Assembly (NCBI GenBank): GCA_949126835.1
Contig: OX421499.1
Coordinates: 3,922,553 to 3,986,552, forward strand
Direction: 5' to 3'
DNA length: 64,000 nt
Source: Anisus vortex
Lineage: Eukaryota; Mollusca; Gastropoda; Planorbidae
The notes under the pieces were generated by a model. It saw only the letters and a program-made list of their open reading frames with translations, did not search any database and was not told the origin of the DNA. Both the position numbers and the translations under genes were made by a program. Below, piece by piece: positions 1 through 9,898 of this stretch (its first letter is position 1; the number at the start of each line of letters is the position of its first letter).

Positions 1-304
1 GCGTTAAAATATTCAGTGAAGCCAAGTAAAATTAATATAGATCTATATTGAGTATTGTATAACTACAATTCCTAAATTCTGATTCCTAGAAGAATATATG
101 TCTGTGTTTTATGCTTTGAAAATAAAGTATTGAAGTAAGTGTAAAGAACATTGTTATTTCGTCATTTCAAGTTGATATACGATATATGAATAATGACTCG
201 CAGTTGTGAAGTCAATTAAATAATAATGAAACTGGAAATACATGTTTAGCTGCCCATATATCATATCACGCTACCATAAGACTAATATATAATGGGCACT
301 AACA

Positions 305-600
305 CTAGGCCTAGACCTGGTTATAAAAAATAGTTTGGGGTAGATAGGCCAGAACCTGAACATTGTCAAAATTGGGATAGATAACCTGATTATAAAAACA
401 ATTGGGATAGATAACCTGATTATAAAAACAATTGGGATAGATAACCTGATTATAAATACAATTGGGATAGATAACCTGATTATAAAAACAATTTCGTATC
501 TACTAGGACAGAACCCGGTTGTAAAAATAGTTTGGGATGGACCTGGAAAATTGCTGGCTTTAAAAAAACAGCTCAGTATGGACTTGGTCTGATCTTGGGA
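305..600. repeat. 30-bp tandem repeat with degenerate flanking copies
   Basis: Four near-perfect 30-bp units, each containing GGGATAGATAACCTG followed by ATTATAAA, lie at about 370-489. Degenerate relatives (CCTGGTTATAAAAA, CCCGGTTGTAAAAA) extend the pattern to about 305-600. The tract lies in the intron that follows the last visible exon of the EF-hand gene, so it is probably transcribed and spliced out. No coding signal is visible in it. Confidence 0.85.
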
Positions 601-679
601 AAAAAAAAGACTTACTAAGACTCGACAGAGTGAGAGAGAGAAAGTTTTAAGTCAAAATGAAATCACAAACCAAACTTAC

Positions 680-906
680 TCGTGGAACTCGCCGTAAGTG
701 ACTTGCTGGTTTCTAGGGCTGGTGTCGCAGCGGTCGAAGATAACGTCAAGGTCGTGATGCTCAATGCGAGAGTTTTGGTTGGTGTCGAGGATGCCGAAGA
801 GGCCGTGGTAGAGATCCCTCAGTTCTGCGGCATCACCGTAGTTTTCATTGATGGCGACTTTGTACTCATCCTCGGTGATGTAGCCCTTGTTTCCAACATC
901 GTATGT
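680..906 (-). CDS. Secreted EF-hand protein, coding exon 2 (internal exon)
   Basis: This exon continues the secreted EF-hand gene whose first coding exon is at 2938-3090. On the minus strand the intron ends in CAG just before position 906 and the exon ends at 680 before a consensus GTAAGT donor, leaving two bases of a split codon. It encodes about 75 residues, numbered 52-126 of the joined protein. Three loops are visible. Residues 54-65 form an EF-hand loop with D at position 1, G at 6, I at 8 and E at 12. Residues 92-103 form a second loop (D1, N3, N5, I8, D12). Near 112-124 is a degenerate or 13-residue loop ending YGEF. Third positions are G/C-rich, unlike the AT-rich surroundings, as expected for real coding sequence. 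The next exon must lie beyond position 1 because nothing suitable is seen in 1-679. The family of Ca2+-binding EF-hands is clear; the specific function is unknown. Confidence 0.88.
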
Positions 907-1275
907 CTGTGTGTTTATGGTTTTACTATTATTGTATATATTTATACGTATGATATAATGATAACAGTGAGCAGTACTAAGTGTACTGTTTACATATAAA
1001 CAACCATTTACAAGTTTTAAAATGCGCCGCTAAGAATAAATGCGATGCTACCTCACAAAATGGTACTGAAGTCGGCAATCTGAGATATTTAGTTTAAGGC
1101 GTTTAATAAAAGCTAATTCATTTATCTATGCAGTGGAGAAAAAAATTATAAAATCGATTGATTAGTTCAAAAGTTATTCAAAATTATATGAGTAAAGGTA
1201 AAGAAAGTCGTTTTGGGGGGAAAGGAAAAAGGAAACACAACCGATTTTTAACATTGTAACAGATAGTTAAATATT

Positions 1276-1338
1276 TCCACGTAACCAATCGCGTCCTTCT
1301 ATTCCAGCCAATCTGAAAACTAATAACATAAATATGAA
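1276..1338 (-). repeat. Inverted single copy of the CCAAT-rich minisatellite unit
   Basis: This stretch, read on the minus strand, matches one unit of the tandem array at 3091-3370: GATTGGCTGGAAT, then AAGGACGCGATTGGTTAC. It lies in the intron between the two coding exons and in the opposite orientation to the array, directly beside the SINE at 1345-1502. A pre-mRNA could pair the two copies. Confidence 0.75.
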
Positions 1339-1344
1339 ATCACG

Positions 1345-1502
1345 TTTACTTTACCCCAACTAAGGTCAGGTACCCATCAGAGCTGGGTAGACTCAGGGAC
1401 ACCCTCCAGACCCGGGAAAAAATCCTAGGCTGCACCAGGATTCGAACCCAGGACCTTCAGTTCGCCAGTCGAACGCGCTGCCGCTCGGCTACCGTGCCCC
1501 CT
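1345..1502 (-). mobile_element. tRNA-derived SINE, 3'-truncated
   Basis: On the minus strand the element opens with a tRNA-like head: GGGGCACGGTAGCCGAGCGG supplies an A box (TAGCCGAGCGG), and GGTTCGAATCC is a perfect B box. The tail contains GTCCCTGAGTC and CCAGCTCTGATGGGTACC, shared with copies at 22955-23237 and 61641-61899. Those copies continue for about 100 bp more, so this one is shortened. It sits in an intron of the EF-hand gene on the gene's own strand. Confidence 0.85.
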
Positions 1503-2330
1503 AAATACATTTAAACAAAAAAAAAAAAAAAAGCAATCAAGCAATAGGTTTGAGATTATAAATATGTGATTCTTCACGTCTGACGTTTTCAAGCCATGGT
1601 TTAATTTCGGCAACATCTTTTCAAAATAGATAAATATTAATTGTCTACATCTTTTCTTAAACGCAGTACAACCAGTAACGCAGCACATAGACATGTTTTG
1701 TTAGCAAATGAACGAATGGGACCGGAAGTGTTGTACACTTTTAACCTTTTTGCATGCATGATATTAAATTTACGACTTGTCCATTACGCAGTTTGATTTC
1801 AAAAGACAAAAGAGAGGCTGTACTAAAAATTTAAAAAACTCAACTTTTAAAATAGGCGCTTGGGCTATTCCATTAACGAAAAGGGATAGTTTGGCCGTTC
1901 CATTATGAAAAAAAAGGTGGGGGGTAAGTTAGGAAATAAAGTGTAGAGAGAACACACTATGATAAAATGTTTTTGGTACTCGATTTTAAGTGGTAGGTTC
2001 TAGTTTTTCTATTCGCGCTGCAAAAGCGGTTGGAGCGAGAATTGCGTTCAGCTTTCGTCTCCGCTCAGCTCTCATACAGAAAGTTTTTTTTTTTTTTTTT
2101 TCTTCCGTCCATCTTGCTGTATATAATGAAACTATTAAACATTGCCTGTAAACAAAATATTCACATTTGCACCGCGGAATGGCTTTACTTTTTATTACCA
2201 AGAGTTGTGAATTTTCTTGGCATCTATAAACAAATAGTTAACATCTACCAGAAGTTTAAAAAATCATCTATTTTGAAAAAAAAAAAGTTTATGTGTTGCG
2301 GCCAAAAACATTCCTCTACGGTACTATAGA

Positions 2331-2530
2331 GGGTGGACGTCGGAGAGGGAGTCAGAGGAGATGCTGGTTCGATAACATAAAATATTGGACAGGGCTGGCT
2401 GCAGTTGACTCAACTATTGACAACCGCTCAAGATAGGCAAAAGTGGAGAAAGTTGACTGATGAGGTGTCCATTCGGTCCCCCCAACGGCCACAAACGGTC
2501 AAGGGATTGATAATGATGATGTTGAGGGGA
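2331..2530 (+). pseudogene. LINE ORF2 C-terminal fragment (non-LTR retrotransposon)
   Basis: Translation gives a C-terminal motif typical of invertebrate endonuclease/RT LINEs: an arginine-rich GGRRRGSQRRCW stretch, then DNIKYWTGL, and, after a one-frame slip, LLTTAQDRQKWRKLTDE. The fragment ends in a short GAT/ATG-rich tail, like a LINE 3' microsatellite. The frameshift shows it is dead. It is inserted in the intron of the minus-strand EF-hand gene, antisense to it. Confidence 0.75.
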
Positions 2531-2579
2531 AAATGACAGATTTCAGGACCCTTTAAGACAATACACAGATGTACTAAAC

Positions 2580-2790
2580 CAGGGGTCGGCAACTTTTTGA
2601 TAATAGTGTGCCAGAGTGGAATTTCTAATTCATTCATCGCGCAAAACAGTCTAAAAATTATTCTTCTCTAGTACTCAATTTGTTGTAGAAGATACTTGAA
2701 TTGCATTTTGTGGGGGTCTTCCACGTGCCACTGAAAATCACTCTTCGTGCCAAGTTTCTCTTTCTGGTCCGTTACCCGGCTTAAAACACG
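2580..2790 (+). mobile_element. hAT-like MITE fragment
   Basis: It begins with CAGGGGTCGGCAAC, a typical hAT terminal repeat, and continues with AGTGTGCCAGAGTGGAATTT and TTTCTAATTCATTCA. The whole stretch to about 2755 is homologous, in inverted orientation, to the complete 197-bp MITE at 20835-21031, which has an 8-bp target duplication. The far terminal repeat is not recognisable here, so this copy is truncated. Confidence 0.7.
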
Positions 2791-2937
2791 ACATTTTGGA
2801 AACTCTGACCTGGATATTATGTGAAAAGTTGCACGTATAACCTTAAAATTGCCCCAAAGATATCAACGTAAAATGGGTTACTTGACTCGTCTCATTTCTA
2901 AAAAAAAAAATGCTGAGCCGTCCAACGTTGTACATAC

Positions 2938-3090
2938 CATGAAGAACTTGTTGATCTCATCGCGAAGGAGGATGCCGTCGAGGCTGTAGTCCATAGAATC
3001 AAACACACCTCTTGTGACGGCATTCACGTCAAAGCCGAACAATTGGGCGCATGCAAAGGCTGGGAGCAGGAAGAGAGCAAGGAACTTCAT
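2938..3090 (-). CDS. Secreted EF-hand protein, first coding exon (signal peptide and first EF-hand)
   Basis: This exon encodes the N-terminus of a small secreted calcium-binding protein. The ATG at 3090 opens a frame whose first 16 residues (MKFLALFLLPAFACAQ) form a classical signal peptide with a likely cleavage after Ala-Cys-Ala or Gln16. Residues 34-45 are a full EF-hand loop: D34, S36, D38, G39, L41 and E45. The exon has 51 codons and ends in ATG followed by a GTATGT donor at 2937. Joined in phase 0 to 906-680 it gives a continuous protein of more than 126 residues with at least three EF loops. Just upstream of the ATG is CTTTTATTTCAG, a strong acceptor ending at 3097. A non-coding 5' exon is therefore probably spliced six bases before the start codon. 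Candidate roles for secreted EF-hand proteins in molluscs are extracellular Ca2+ binding or shell/mantle matrix; this is inference. Confidence 0.88.
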
Positions 3091-3370
3091 GATTGGCTGA
3101 AATAAAAGTTCAAATTTATGTTATTTATAGTCGTGATTGGCTGGAATAGAAGGATGCGATTGGTTTCAGGATTTCATGTTTATGTTATTAGTTATCCTGA
3201 TTGGCTGGAATGGAAGGACGCGATTGGTTTCAGGATTTCATGTTTATGTTATTAGTTCTCCTGGTTGGCTGGAATGTCGCGATTGGTTTCAGGATTTCAT
3301 GTTTATGTTATTAGTTCTTCTGATTGGCTGGAACGGAAGGACGCGATTGGTTACAAGATTTCATTTTTGA
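3091..3370. repeat. 57-64-bp minisatellite rich in CCAAT boxes
   Basis: About four imperfect units repeat GATTGGCTGGAA, AAGGACGCGATTGGTT, TCAGGATTTCATG and TTTATGTTATTAG. Each unit carries two ATTGG motifs, which are CCAAT boxes on the minus strand, several with good NF-Y flanks (AGCCAATCA). The array lies directly upstream of the start codon of the EF-hand gene, inside its probable 5'UTR intron (3913-3097). Confidence 0.85.
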
Positions 3371-3913
3371 AATGTTATCAATTCTCAACTTCAAAATCGT
3401 TTATAAAGAAAGAACAAACATAAAAAAAAGCCATATAAAATGATACTAACGGGTCAAAATAATTTACAGTATCTGTGTAAATAAATTATTAAATTCTTTA
3501 GAATTTATAAAAATTATTTCCTTATTCTCTCATTCGTTTCTACATTTGTATTAAGTGTAGAGACACTTTAAAGTTTTCTACTGCTACTGGTATTGTTGTC
3601 CGCACATTCTATTTCAGTGGGCCCCCTTCCCGTCTTTTTCTCGATGCTTTACCCCTGCGCAACGAATATCCACGCCTATTATACCGGATCAATCCACCTT
3701 AAGCTGGAAAAAACATACATTTAAATTCACATTGTAAAACTTTAAATGAACTTTGACGTTAATAAATAAAAATAAAGCAAAGAAAAACATAATATCTACA
3801 ATATGTTGAGCAGATTAGTTTCATCTTTTGAGCTTAATATCGAGTGCGTAAATAGAACTATTAAAACAAACTACAAGACTTACACTGTTAAATAAGGCCC
3901 CGCGTGCACTTAC

Positions 3914-3960
3914 AAAGTCTAAAAACAACTCTTACTGAAAGACTAACTCATCTATTTATA
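3914..3960 (-). promoter_or_regulatory. Candidate TATA-box promoter and short 5'UTR exon of the EF-hand gene
   Basis: On the minus strand TATAAATA occupies 3960-3953. About 40 bp further on is a GTAAGT donor (intron start 3913), which would pair with the acceptor at 3097. Transcription starting about 30 bp downstream of the TATA box would give a tiny leader exon near 3930-3914 and an 817-bp 5'UTR intron. The signals are consistent in order and strand, but no transcript evidence exists here. Confidence 0.45.
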
Positions 3961-4480
3961 GTGTTGTCACCGAGGCGAACGCAGCAAGCGTGAGAGTCGA
4001 AACACATGATTCGATCATTAGTAAATGAAACTAAATCTACAGATTGTATGTTTTCATTTTTTGTAACAATTTACTTTTTCATTTTATATTAATATACATA
4101 TTTTTGTTCTTACAATATAGGCCTAAGTAGCTATAACTAAGAGATTAGGGCATTGGTGCATGATTTGGCACTACTTAACTTTATTTTTTCTTTTGCAAAT
4201 ATACCCCTCTCCCCCCATCCGCCCCATTTCTTGTGCTATTATATTTTATATTAAAAGTTTATAATTTATAATCACACAAACATTGAAACTATTTATTTAT
4301 CTTTTCTTTACAATATCGTCTGCTACATTAACTCAAACAAAAATCTAAATAAGAACAACTCCTCTTTTTTATTATTTTATATTTTTTTTATTGATGCTTT
4401 CTTTTAATCCTTGATTACTAGTTCGCTATTGGCGTTAAATGGCTGGATATTACTATCATAGTACATTCATGTTTAGTATA

Positions 4481-4697
4481 CAGTAAACCCTCGCTATTTC
4501 GCGGTTCGACATTCGCGGATTATTTCTACATATTTAATGAGAAAATAGTCACGATATACGAAGGACCAAAATATTTCGTTCATTCCACATGGGTGAGGGA
4601 GTAAAAGTCCGAATACACGTTAAATAAATACTGTAAAGATGGTGTCCCTACTTCGCAGTCTCTGAACCTATCTACCGCGATAAACGAAAGTTTGTTG
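4481..4697. mobile_element. pogo/Tc1-mariner-like MITE with TA target duplication
   Basis: The left end reads CAGTAAACCCTCGCTATTTC and then GCGG. The inverted right end reads CAACAAACTTTCGTTTATCG and then CGG. Both are flanked by TA (4479-4480 and 4698-4699). Terminal repeats of the CAGTAAACCCTCG type with TA duplications are typical of pogo/Tigger elements. The 217-bp interior has no transposase, so this is a non-autonomous copy. Confidence 0.72.
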
Positions 4698-4894
4698 TAT
4701 TATAAAATCGGAATAGTTACAATGAACTGTGTATTTCAAATTCACAGCAAGTACGAAAAAACTATACCAAAAACATAAATTTAAAAAGAAAATATTAGCA
4801 ATGCAATATAACAGGGAGAAATATTGTTGACATATTTTTAATCCTTCGACAGTTTGTGTACACGGCCCTTGAAAGTAAATATAACACGGAATTG

Positions 4895-5132
4895 AAACAA
4901 TACTAAAGATATGCTGATATTTGTTGCAGCAACTCCAAACAATACTAAGGATATGCTGATATTTGTTGCAGCATCTCCAAACAGTACTAAGGATATGCTG
5001 ATATTTGTTGCAGCAACTCCAAACAATACTAAGGATATGCTGATATTTGTTGCAGCAACTCCAAACAATACTAAGGATATGCTGATATTTGTTGCAGCAA
5101 CTCCATCAATACTAAGGATATGCTGAGATTTC
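4895..5132. repeat. 42-bp minisatellite
   Basis: Between five and six copies of a 42-bp unit (GATATGCTGATATTTG, TTGCAGCAACTCC, AACAATACTAAG) lie in tandem. Because 42 is a multiple of three, both strands stay open as 14-residue repeat peptides. There is no start context, homology or codon bias to suggest a gene. The last copy is decayed. Confidence 0.88.
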
Positions 5133-5159
5133 TTACAGCAACTCCCGACGACTACATCT

Positions 5160-5560
5160 GGCTGACCCGTGGCGGAAGATCCGTATAAAAGAATGCTACA
5201 AGCTTCATTAACCCAGTTGCAAACTGGGCACTGTCCGATAGGGGGCTTACTTTGGTAGGCTTACACCTTCATCATGATGCGCAGTGTCGAAACTGAAAGG
5301 GATGCTATTTGAATGCCCTAGCCTTGCAGGAATTAAGAGTGGAAGGGAACTGTTAAACATACCTGCCTATCTTGCGTGATACAGCAGGGTTCGTTCTCCA
5401 AGCCCTAAGAGAGTAATCTCGGCTCGTATTCTCACTTAAAGAGAAGTGGGGGGCCCAAATCTGATTGACCCGTGGTGGAAGAACCGCCCGCAGAATATAC
5501 AGACTACATTTCCCCATATTTTGTTTTCGAAGAGGGCAGTGTCCAATAGGGTGCAAATAC
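5160..5560. repeat. Dispersed repeat with internal duplication
   Basis: Two diverged copies about 305 bp apart share GACCCGTGG, GGAAGA and a GGGCA(C/G)TGTCC(G/A)ATAGGG segment (5170-5255 and 5468-5555). The 5385-5460 part, inverted, matches 60413-60480: CACTTCTC, AGTGAGAATA, and ATTACTCTCTTAGGGCTTGG. It is therefore a mobile or dispersed family, not a gene. No terminal signals were identified. Confidence 0.6.
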
Positions 5561-5639
5561 ACTAAAGCTCATCTCTGAGCCCCGCGGTGCAGAAAATTTG
5601 GCGATGCCGAAGAGCTGGTTGAGCATTAGATACATTAGG

Positions 5640-5822
5640 TAGATAAATGATTGCATTGGAAAGGTAGATAGATGGAGATGGATAAATAAATTGATACGTT
5701 AGATAGGTACATAGATAAATAGTTAGATAGGTAAATAAATAAATAGTTAGATAGATAAATAGAAAGATAGATAAACAGGTAGATAAAAAGATTAATAGAT
5801 AGATGATACATAGATAGTTCGT
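5640..5822. repeat. Degenerate GATA/AAATAGAT microsatellite
   Basis: The tract consists of interrupted AGATAGAT, AAATAGAT and GTAGATA words. Long open frames on the minus strand are an effect of the repeat and are not genes. Confidence 0.85.
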
Positions 5823-6131
5823 CTCACAAGCTTGACATCGTGGGTTCAAACCACGTGGAGACAATCAGAAATTTAAAAAATCCGCCGCCGACTTGGAGAG
5901 GAGATGGGCGACGCCAAGTCTACCTTTAAGGTCAATGTATTTAAAAAAAAGATAGGTAGTGAGATAGATAGGTGTCATAAACCATTAGCATTATCATTGT
6001 ATCATTATTCAGTAAGAATAAAACGGGTTAGTTTGAAAGTAAAATGGTAATCATTACAAAATTATATTCACTGTGTGTTTGCTTTTTTTTACAACAGAAA
6101 CACAATATACTTTTAGTGGGAAAATGTAATC

Positions 6132-6607
6132 TATATATATAAAAAGACAGTGTTAAGCCCCCCGAGGATCCCCATTGGTCAATTTGAAAGCACGTGTGTC
6201 ACTGACCTATCTAGGCCTAGCCCTATATACCGTCTAATAATTTTTCACATCGGACATATGTCTTCGATAGCTCAGTGGTAAACGTAGTGGACTGCTAAAC
6301 GGGCGACCATGGTTCGAATCTCCAGTTAGACTATACTTTTTTTTTTCAACAATTAATTTTTCAAACTTTTTAAAACAAAAGATATTGTAAATCTACAGGA
6401 AATATAGATTTTGTAAAATAAAAATTTTTGCCTTTTTTTTTACCCGATTACAATATTTATTTACTTTCCTAAAAGTATTCAGTAAAAAGATAATAATTTA
6501 AATATAAGATTTATAGCTTTCTTTTAAGTGTAGTTAATAAATTTGTTATCTGCACCTCAAACAGTCCTGTTTTTTTTTACCCGGGCAACGCCGGGCAATG
6601 TAGCTTG
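6132..6607 (+). mobile_element. Small Helitron-like element carrying a tRNA-like segment
   Basis: The left edge is TATATATATAAA, the same motif that opens each unit of the large array at 30-56 kb. The right edge has a hairpin (CCCGG, loop GCAACG, CCGGG at 6580-6595) and, eight bases later, CTTG before a T-run. A short GC hairpin a few bases before a CTRR-type end is the mark of Helitron 3' termini; CTTG is a variant of the usual CTAG. No Rep/helicase is present, so the element would be non-autonomous. The assignment is inference from its ends. Confidence 0.5.
6260..6331 (+). pseudogene. tRNA-like sequence, serine-type anticodon GCT
   Basis: An A box (TAGCTCAGTGGT) and a B box (GGTTCGAATCT) are spaced as in a tRNA. 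The putative anticodon loop CTGCTAA would give GCT. Acceptor pairing is only four bases (GTCT with AGAC), the T stem is mostly mispaired, and there is no long variable arm as in true tRNA-Ser. It is a tRNA-derived remnant or a SINE head captured in the Helitron-like element, not a functional tRNA gene. Confidence 0.5.
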
Positions 6608-6619
6608 TTTTTTTATAAT

Positions 6620-7177
6620 ATTATACTTCTAGAGTAAGGACACATCACGACTTTGGCCCAGTTTTTTTTTTTATGAACTCTAGCTAGATAAAAGAAATGA
6701 CCTAAAAGATAAGAAATTCAAACATCAAATTTACTTTTATAGGTAATTGTATATATATTAAATCCGAAAGGCTGGAGTAGCAGCTTGTAGCTTCCGGTTA
6801 CATTTCAGGATTTTATTTTGGTATACATATGGTTAAAAATGGTTAGGCTTAGGTTTAGGTATTGTACAGGTTACGAATCGTATGCAACTTAATGTAACGG
6901 GCATAGAAACTGGGGACAACCTTTTTTTTAAAGTCGTTTTATCTTTAGATGACCACTAAGGATGACTATTTGTCTTTACGGTCCCGTCCCGTCGGAATGA
7001 TTAGTTGGCAGGAGCGTGTATGTGAGTGATGAAGAGTCATCATTCCGCCATTTTATTGTTGTAAGGGTAGAACGAATGACCAATGTTGACGCTGCTGCCG
7101 ACCCATGACTCTTTTATGGCATAAGAATTTGTAATTTGTTTCCCGTACTAGATAGTAAAACTTAAGATCTTAACATT
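6620..7177. other. Non-coding stretch, nothing recognised
   Basis: AT-rich unique sequence with short T-runs. No exon-like open frame, repeat structure or terminal motif was recognised. Confidence 0.4.
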
Positions 7178-7185
7178 ATATTAAA

Positions 7186-7821
7186 TAGAGGCCGACATAA
7201 ACCAAATTTTTGGTTTCCGCCGAAAACGAAAACCATAGTGTAACTTATAAATTGACTTTTGGTCAAAACCGAAGCAGAAACCGAAAGTTTCACTTCTTTT
7301 TCGTCCAAATCCGAACGACAAACCGAAATTGCCAAACAAAAGATTTTAAAAGCCTGCACATTTTTGTTTAATCGCTATTTAAGTAAACCATAGAACATGT
7401 AATATACAGTTGTATATATAATATATACATGTATTAAATATCCTTTTATTCAGAATTGAATACTTTTAAAGATTTAATAGCCTGAACGGCAATAAAAATT
7501 TTATATAAGATAGTTGTGTCTAAATATTATGACATACTTTTTATAAAATTAAACAACACAACAAAAAAAAATGAAAAATGCAATTAAAGGAAAAAAAGCT
7601 GTGACCTAGGGGCATAACACAAAACCATTTCATTAAGCCACACTCCATATTTCGACATTCTTTAGTGTGATTAAATAATCCGTTTATTATTAACTTTAAC
7701 TTTCTACTTCACCGAAACCGAAAGCAAACCGAAAGCTGACTATTTGGCTTCGGCCGAAACCACGCCGAAAGGGAACATTAGCCTACTTTCGGTGCCGAAA
7801 CCGAACTTCGTTCGGCCTCTA
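7186..7821. mobile_element. hAT-like MITE, CCGAAA-rich family, with 8-bp target duplication
   Basis: The element opens with TAGAGGCCGAC and closes with its inverse, TTCGGCCTCTA. It is flanked by perfect ATATTAAA direct repeats at 7178-7185 and 7822-7829, the 8-bp duplication expected of hAT. Both subterminal regions (about 150 bp each) are packed with CCGAAA or TTTCGG words, likely transposase-binding repeats. The 636-bp interior encodes nothing. A relative lies at 24332-25424. Confidence 0.85.
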
Positions 7822-7829
7822 ATATTAAA

Positions 7830-8960
7830 ACGCGTATCGTAGTAAACACGAAAGATATACTAATTGTTGTTAAATACATTTTAAAATTATATCACTGCTT
7901 TAGCTATTCAAAAGGGTCATTTCAGAAGTGGATGGGAAATACTTGGCTCATTCAAATTTAAGGCATCAAAAGGCTGTGCATTTTGCAGCAGTTTGAGTTA
8001 TATAGTACATGGCTTATACATCATATAACAAGCCGTATGGGCCAAAAGTTTGATTTTATTTATTTACATACTAAATACTACATAGTACAATCATGGTAGA
8101 CAGAGAAATAGGACCACAGTACTTTACCTTGTAAAAAATTCTTATCTGTCCTTGAACAGTTTATAAACGTTTTAAAATAGGGAATCACGATTCGAAGTCT
8201 CTGTTTATGAACTAATTTAAATACCTTTAAGTTGGCTGTAGGTCAACTCCAACGGTTCAGGAGTTATAGTATCCTATAGTAACCCCCACACACACACACA
8301 CACACAACCACCACAGACACCATTTCCCCAGAATTATTCTTAATGAAATTATTTCTAAAATGAACATTTCTACCAAGACCGTATATTTTCGGCTCTTGAG
8401 TCCAGGTCGTAACGATATTCTGGGGTAACAAAGTTGGGGGGGAGGGGGGGGGAACAATGTCGCCCAGTAGTACAAATATATCCTATAGATATGGGTATCC
8501 AGGCACGCGACTGCTGCGCTTATTGCTTCCTCCCTACCGAGGAGTCTCGGGCAATGAACATCGTACGCGAAGCAGGGGCTGTACCCCCATCCCATGCGTT
8601 TGCCCGCCGGTGTACGCATGTGAACGTATCGGCGGTTTAAACGCTTCGCCAGTCTTTAATGCCCATGGGTGCAGAAGAAGCAATTCTTGTAGTCGAATAT
8701 TTTATTTTAACAGTGTCGTTGGTGCCCGTTTTCGTGACATAGAGTCTAGTAATTCAAAACTCAGATTTGTGTACTTAAAAAATTGTTTTTTTTAAATGGC
8801 CGAAAATGGCTGCAATTGACCTAAGTTCAATGTTTAGTAATCATATCATGCATTCTTGCAGGTAACCACGATAGTGCTGGTAAAAGTTAAGGTAGTAAAA
8901 CCTTACATGAAACATATTATATGAAGCGGATATCTGTTATCATCACTGCAGCTGCTCATG
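7830..8960. other. Non-coding stretch with a CA tract and a GC-richer block
   Basis: A short CA microsatellite lies at 8285-8307. The block at about 8440-8700 is GC-richer, with a G-run (8435-8452) and open frames on both strands, but no exon boundaries or known protein motifs. I could not classify it. The rest is AT-rich and featureless. Confidence 0.4.
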
Positions 8961-9016
8961 CAGTCCGTTGAACTAAAAATCCCGAGCAAGTTAGTTGGAT
9001 ATTGCCCGAGTGCTTA

Positions 9017-9400
9017 GATGTATAAATGGCACTGCTCCTTCCCACCTTCAAGATCTGATATCAAACACGCGCGGTCAAGGGAACGGCACTCTTCTTCACA
9101 GTCACTCCTAAAAATTCCGACTGTGGGACACAAAAAGAAGTACCTTGGAGTTAGCTCATTTGAATTAGTGGCACCTTCTTTATGAAACAGCTTGCCTCAG
9201 ACACTCAGAGAATCTGAGAGAAAAGAGTCTTTTAAAAAGACCTTAAAGAAATTTCTCTTTGGCTATTAGCGGCAGTATGCCTTACATACCAGTAGCCTAC
9301 AACTGCCACAGCAATTTATTCCAATAATGCACCGATCATTCTAAATTTAATAGCGTGGATTCAAGCGCTATATAAATAAACATTCTTATGATTATTACAG
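9017..9400 (+). pseudogene. Decayed LINE ORF2 C-terminus and 3'UTR
   Basis: The translation shows the end of a non-LTR reverse transcriptase: CINGTAPSHLQDLISN, then after a frame change PTVGHKKKYLGVSSFELVAP, then NSLPQTLRESERKESFKKTL, a few more residues and a stop at 9267-9269. The conserved W of the usual WNSLP motif is a TGA stop, and there is at least one frameshift, so it is non-functional. It is followed by about 130 bp of 3'UTR ending near GCGCTATATAAATAA. Confidence 0.75.
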
Positions 9401-9689
9401 ATACTTTAAAATAATTACACTACACCAAGAGGTTATCTTTGCTTCAAAATAGGCCAACGGCTCTGCAGAGTTAGACAGGAGATCACTGGCCCATCGTAGT
9501 TCCAAAACTAGACCAACACCTGATTCAAGATTGTTTATCTTTGATCTGGGACAAAAGACAACAAGATGACCCACAGCAGCCCGGGTGGTCAACTAAAATG
9601 TCATGATTATACGTCTGCACTTCATTCAGCTGACAAGGTGCCCTAAACAAAGGCTTCTTTTTTAACTGATCTTTCTTTCCTTTACAGGA

Positions 9690-9898
9690 TAACACACACT
9701 CACGCACACAAATCGAAATGAATATGACCTAATGAAACCTTGTAGCTGTGTTAGAAAGTTAGAACTGCCAGGAGAATATTCACTTGTACTTGTGATAGAC
9801 TGCTATGAAGTCGACATTGCAGCTTTAAGTGACGCAAGACGCGAAGATCTTATCTTATATATGTTACAGACGCTACTTCTATATAGAAGATATGATAA
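9690..9898 (+). pseudogene. Possible host exon or older element split by the LTR retrotransposon (left part)
   Basis: A strong acceptor (CTTTCTTTCCTTTACAG, ending 9687) precedes an open frame running from 9693 into the LTR. Its middle part reads LPGEYSLVLVIDCYEV, which loosely resembles the start of the ERCC4-type nuclease domain of MUS81. The resemblance is weak and I do not assign it. Removing the retroelement and one copy of its ATAA target duplication keeps the frame open into 16837-16978. A stop codon just after the acceptor in this frame argues against an intact exon. It could be a decayed gene, another transposon or chance. Confidence 0.25.
9895..9898. repeat. 4-bp target-site duplication of the LTR element (left copy)
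   Basis: ATAA directly precedes the TG of the left LTR. The matching ATAA follows the right LTR at 16833-16836. A 4-bp duplication fits Ty3/gypsy integration. The right flank is (AAT)-rich, so part of the match could be chance. Confidence 0.65.

Noticed and set aside
4838..5126. Repeat proteins on both strands of the 42-bp minisatellite
   Set aside because: The frame stays open only because 42 is divisible by three. No codon bias or homology.
5815..5870. Possible tRNA (GTGGGTTCAAACCACG)
   Set aside because: A B-box-like word with its own stem, but no A box or cloverleaf could be built around it.
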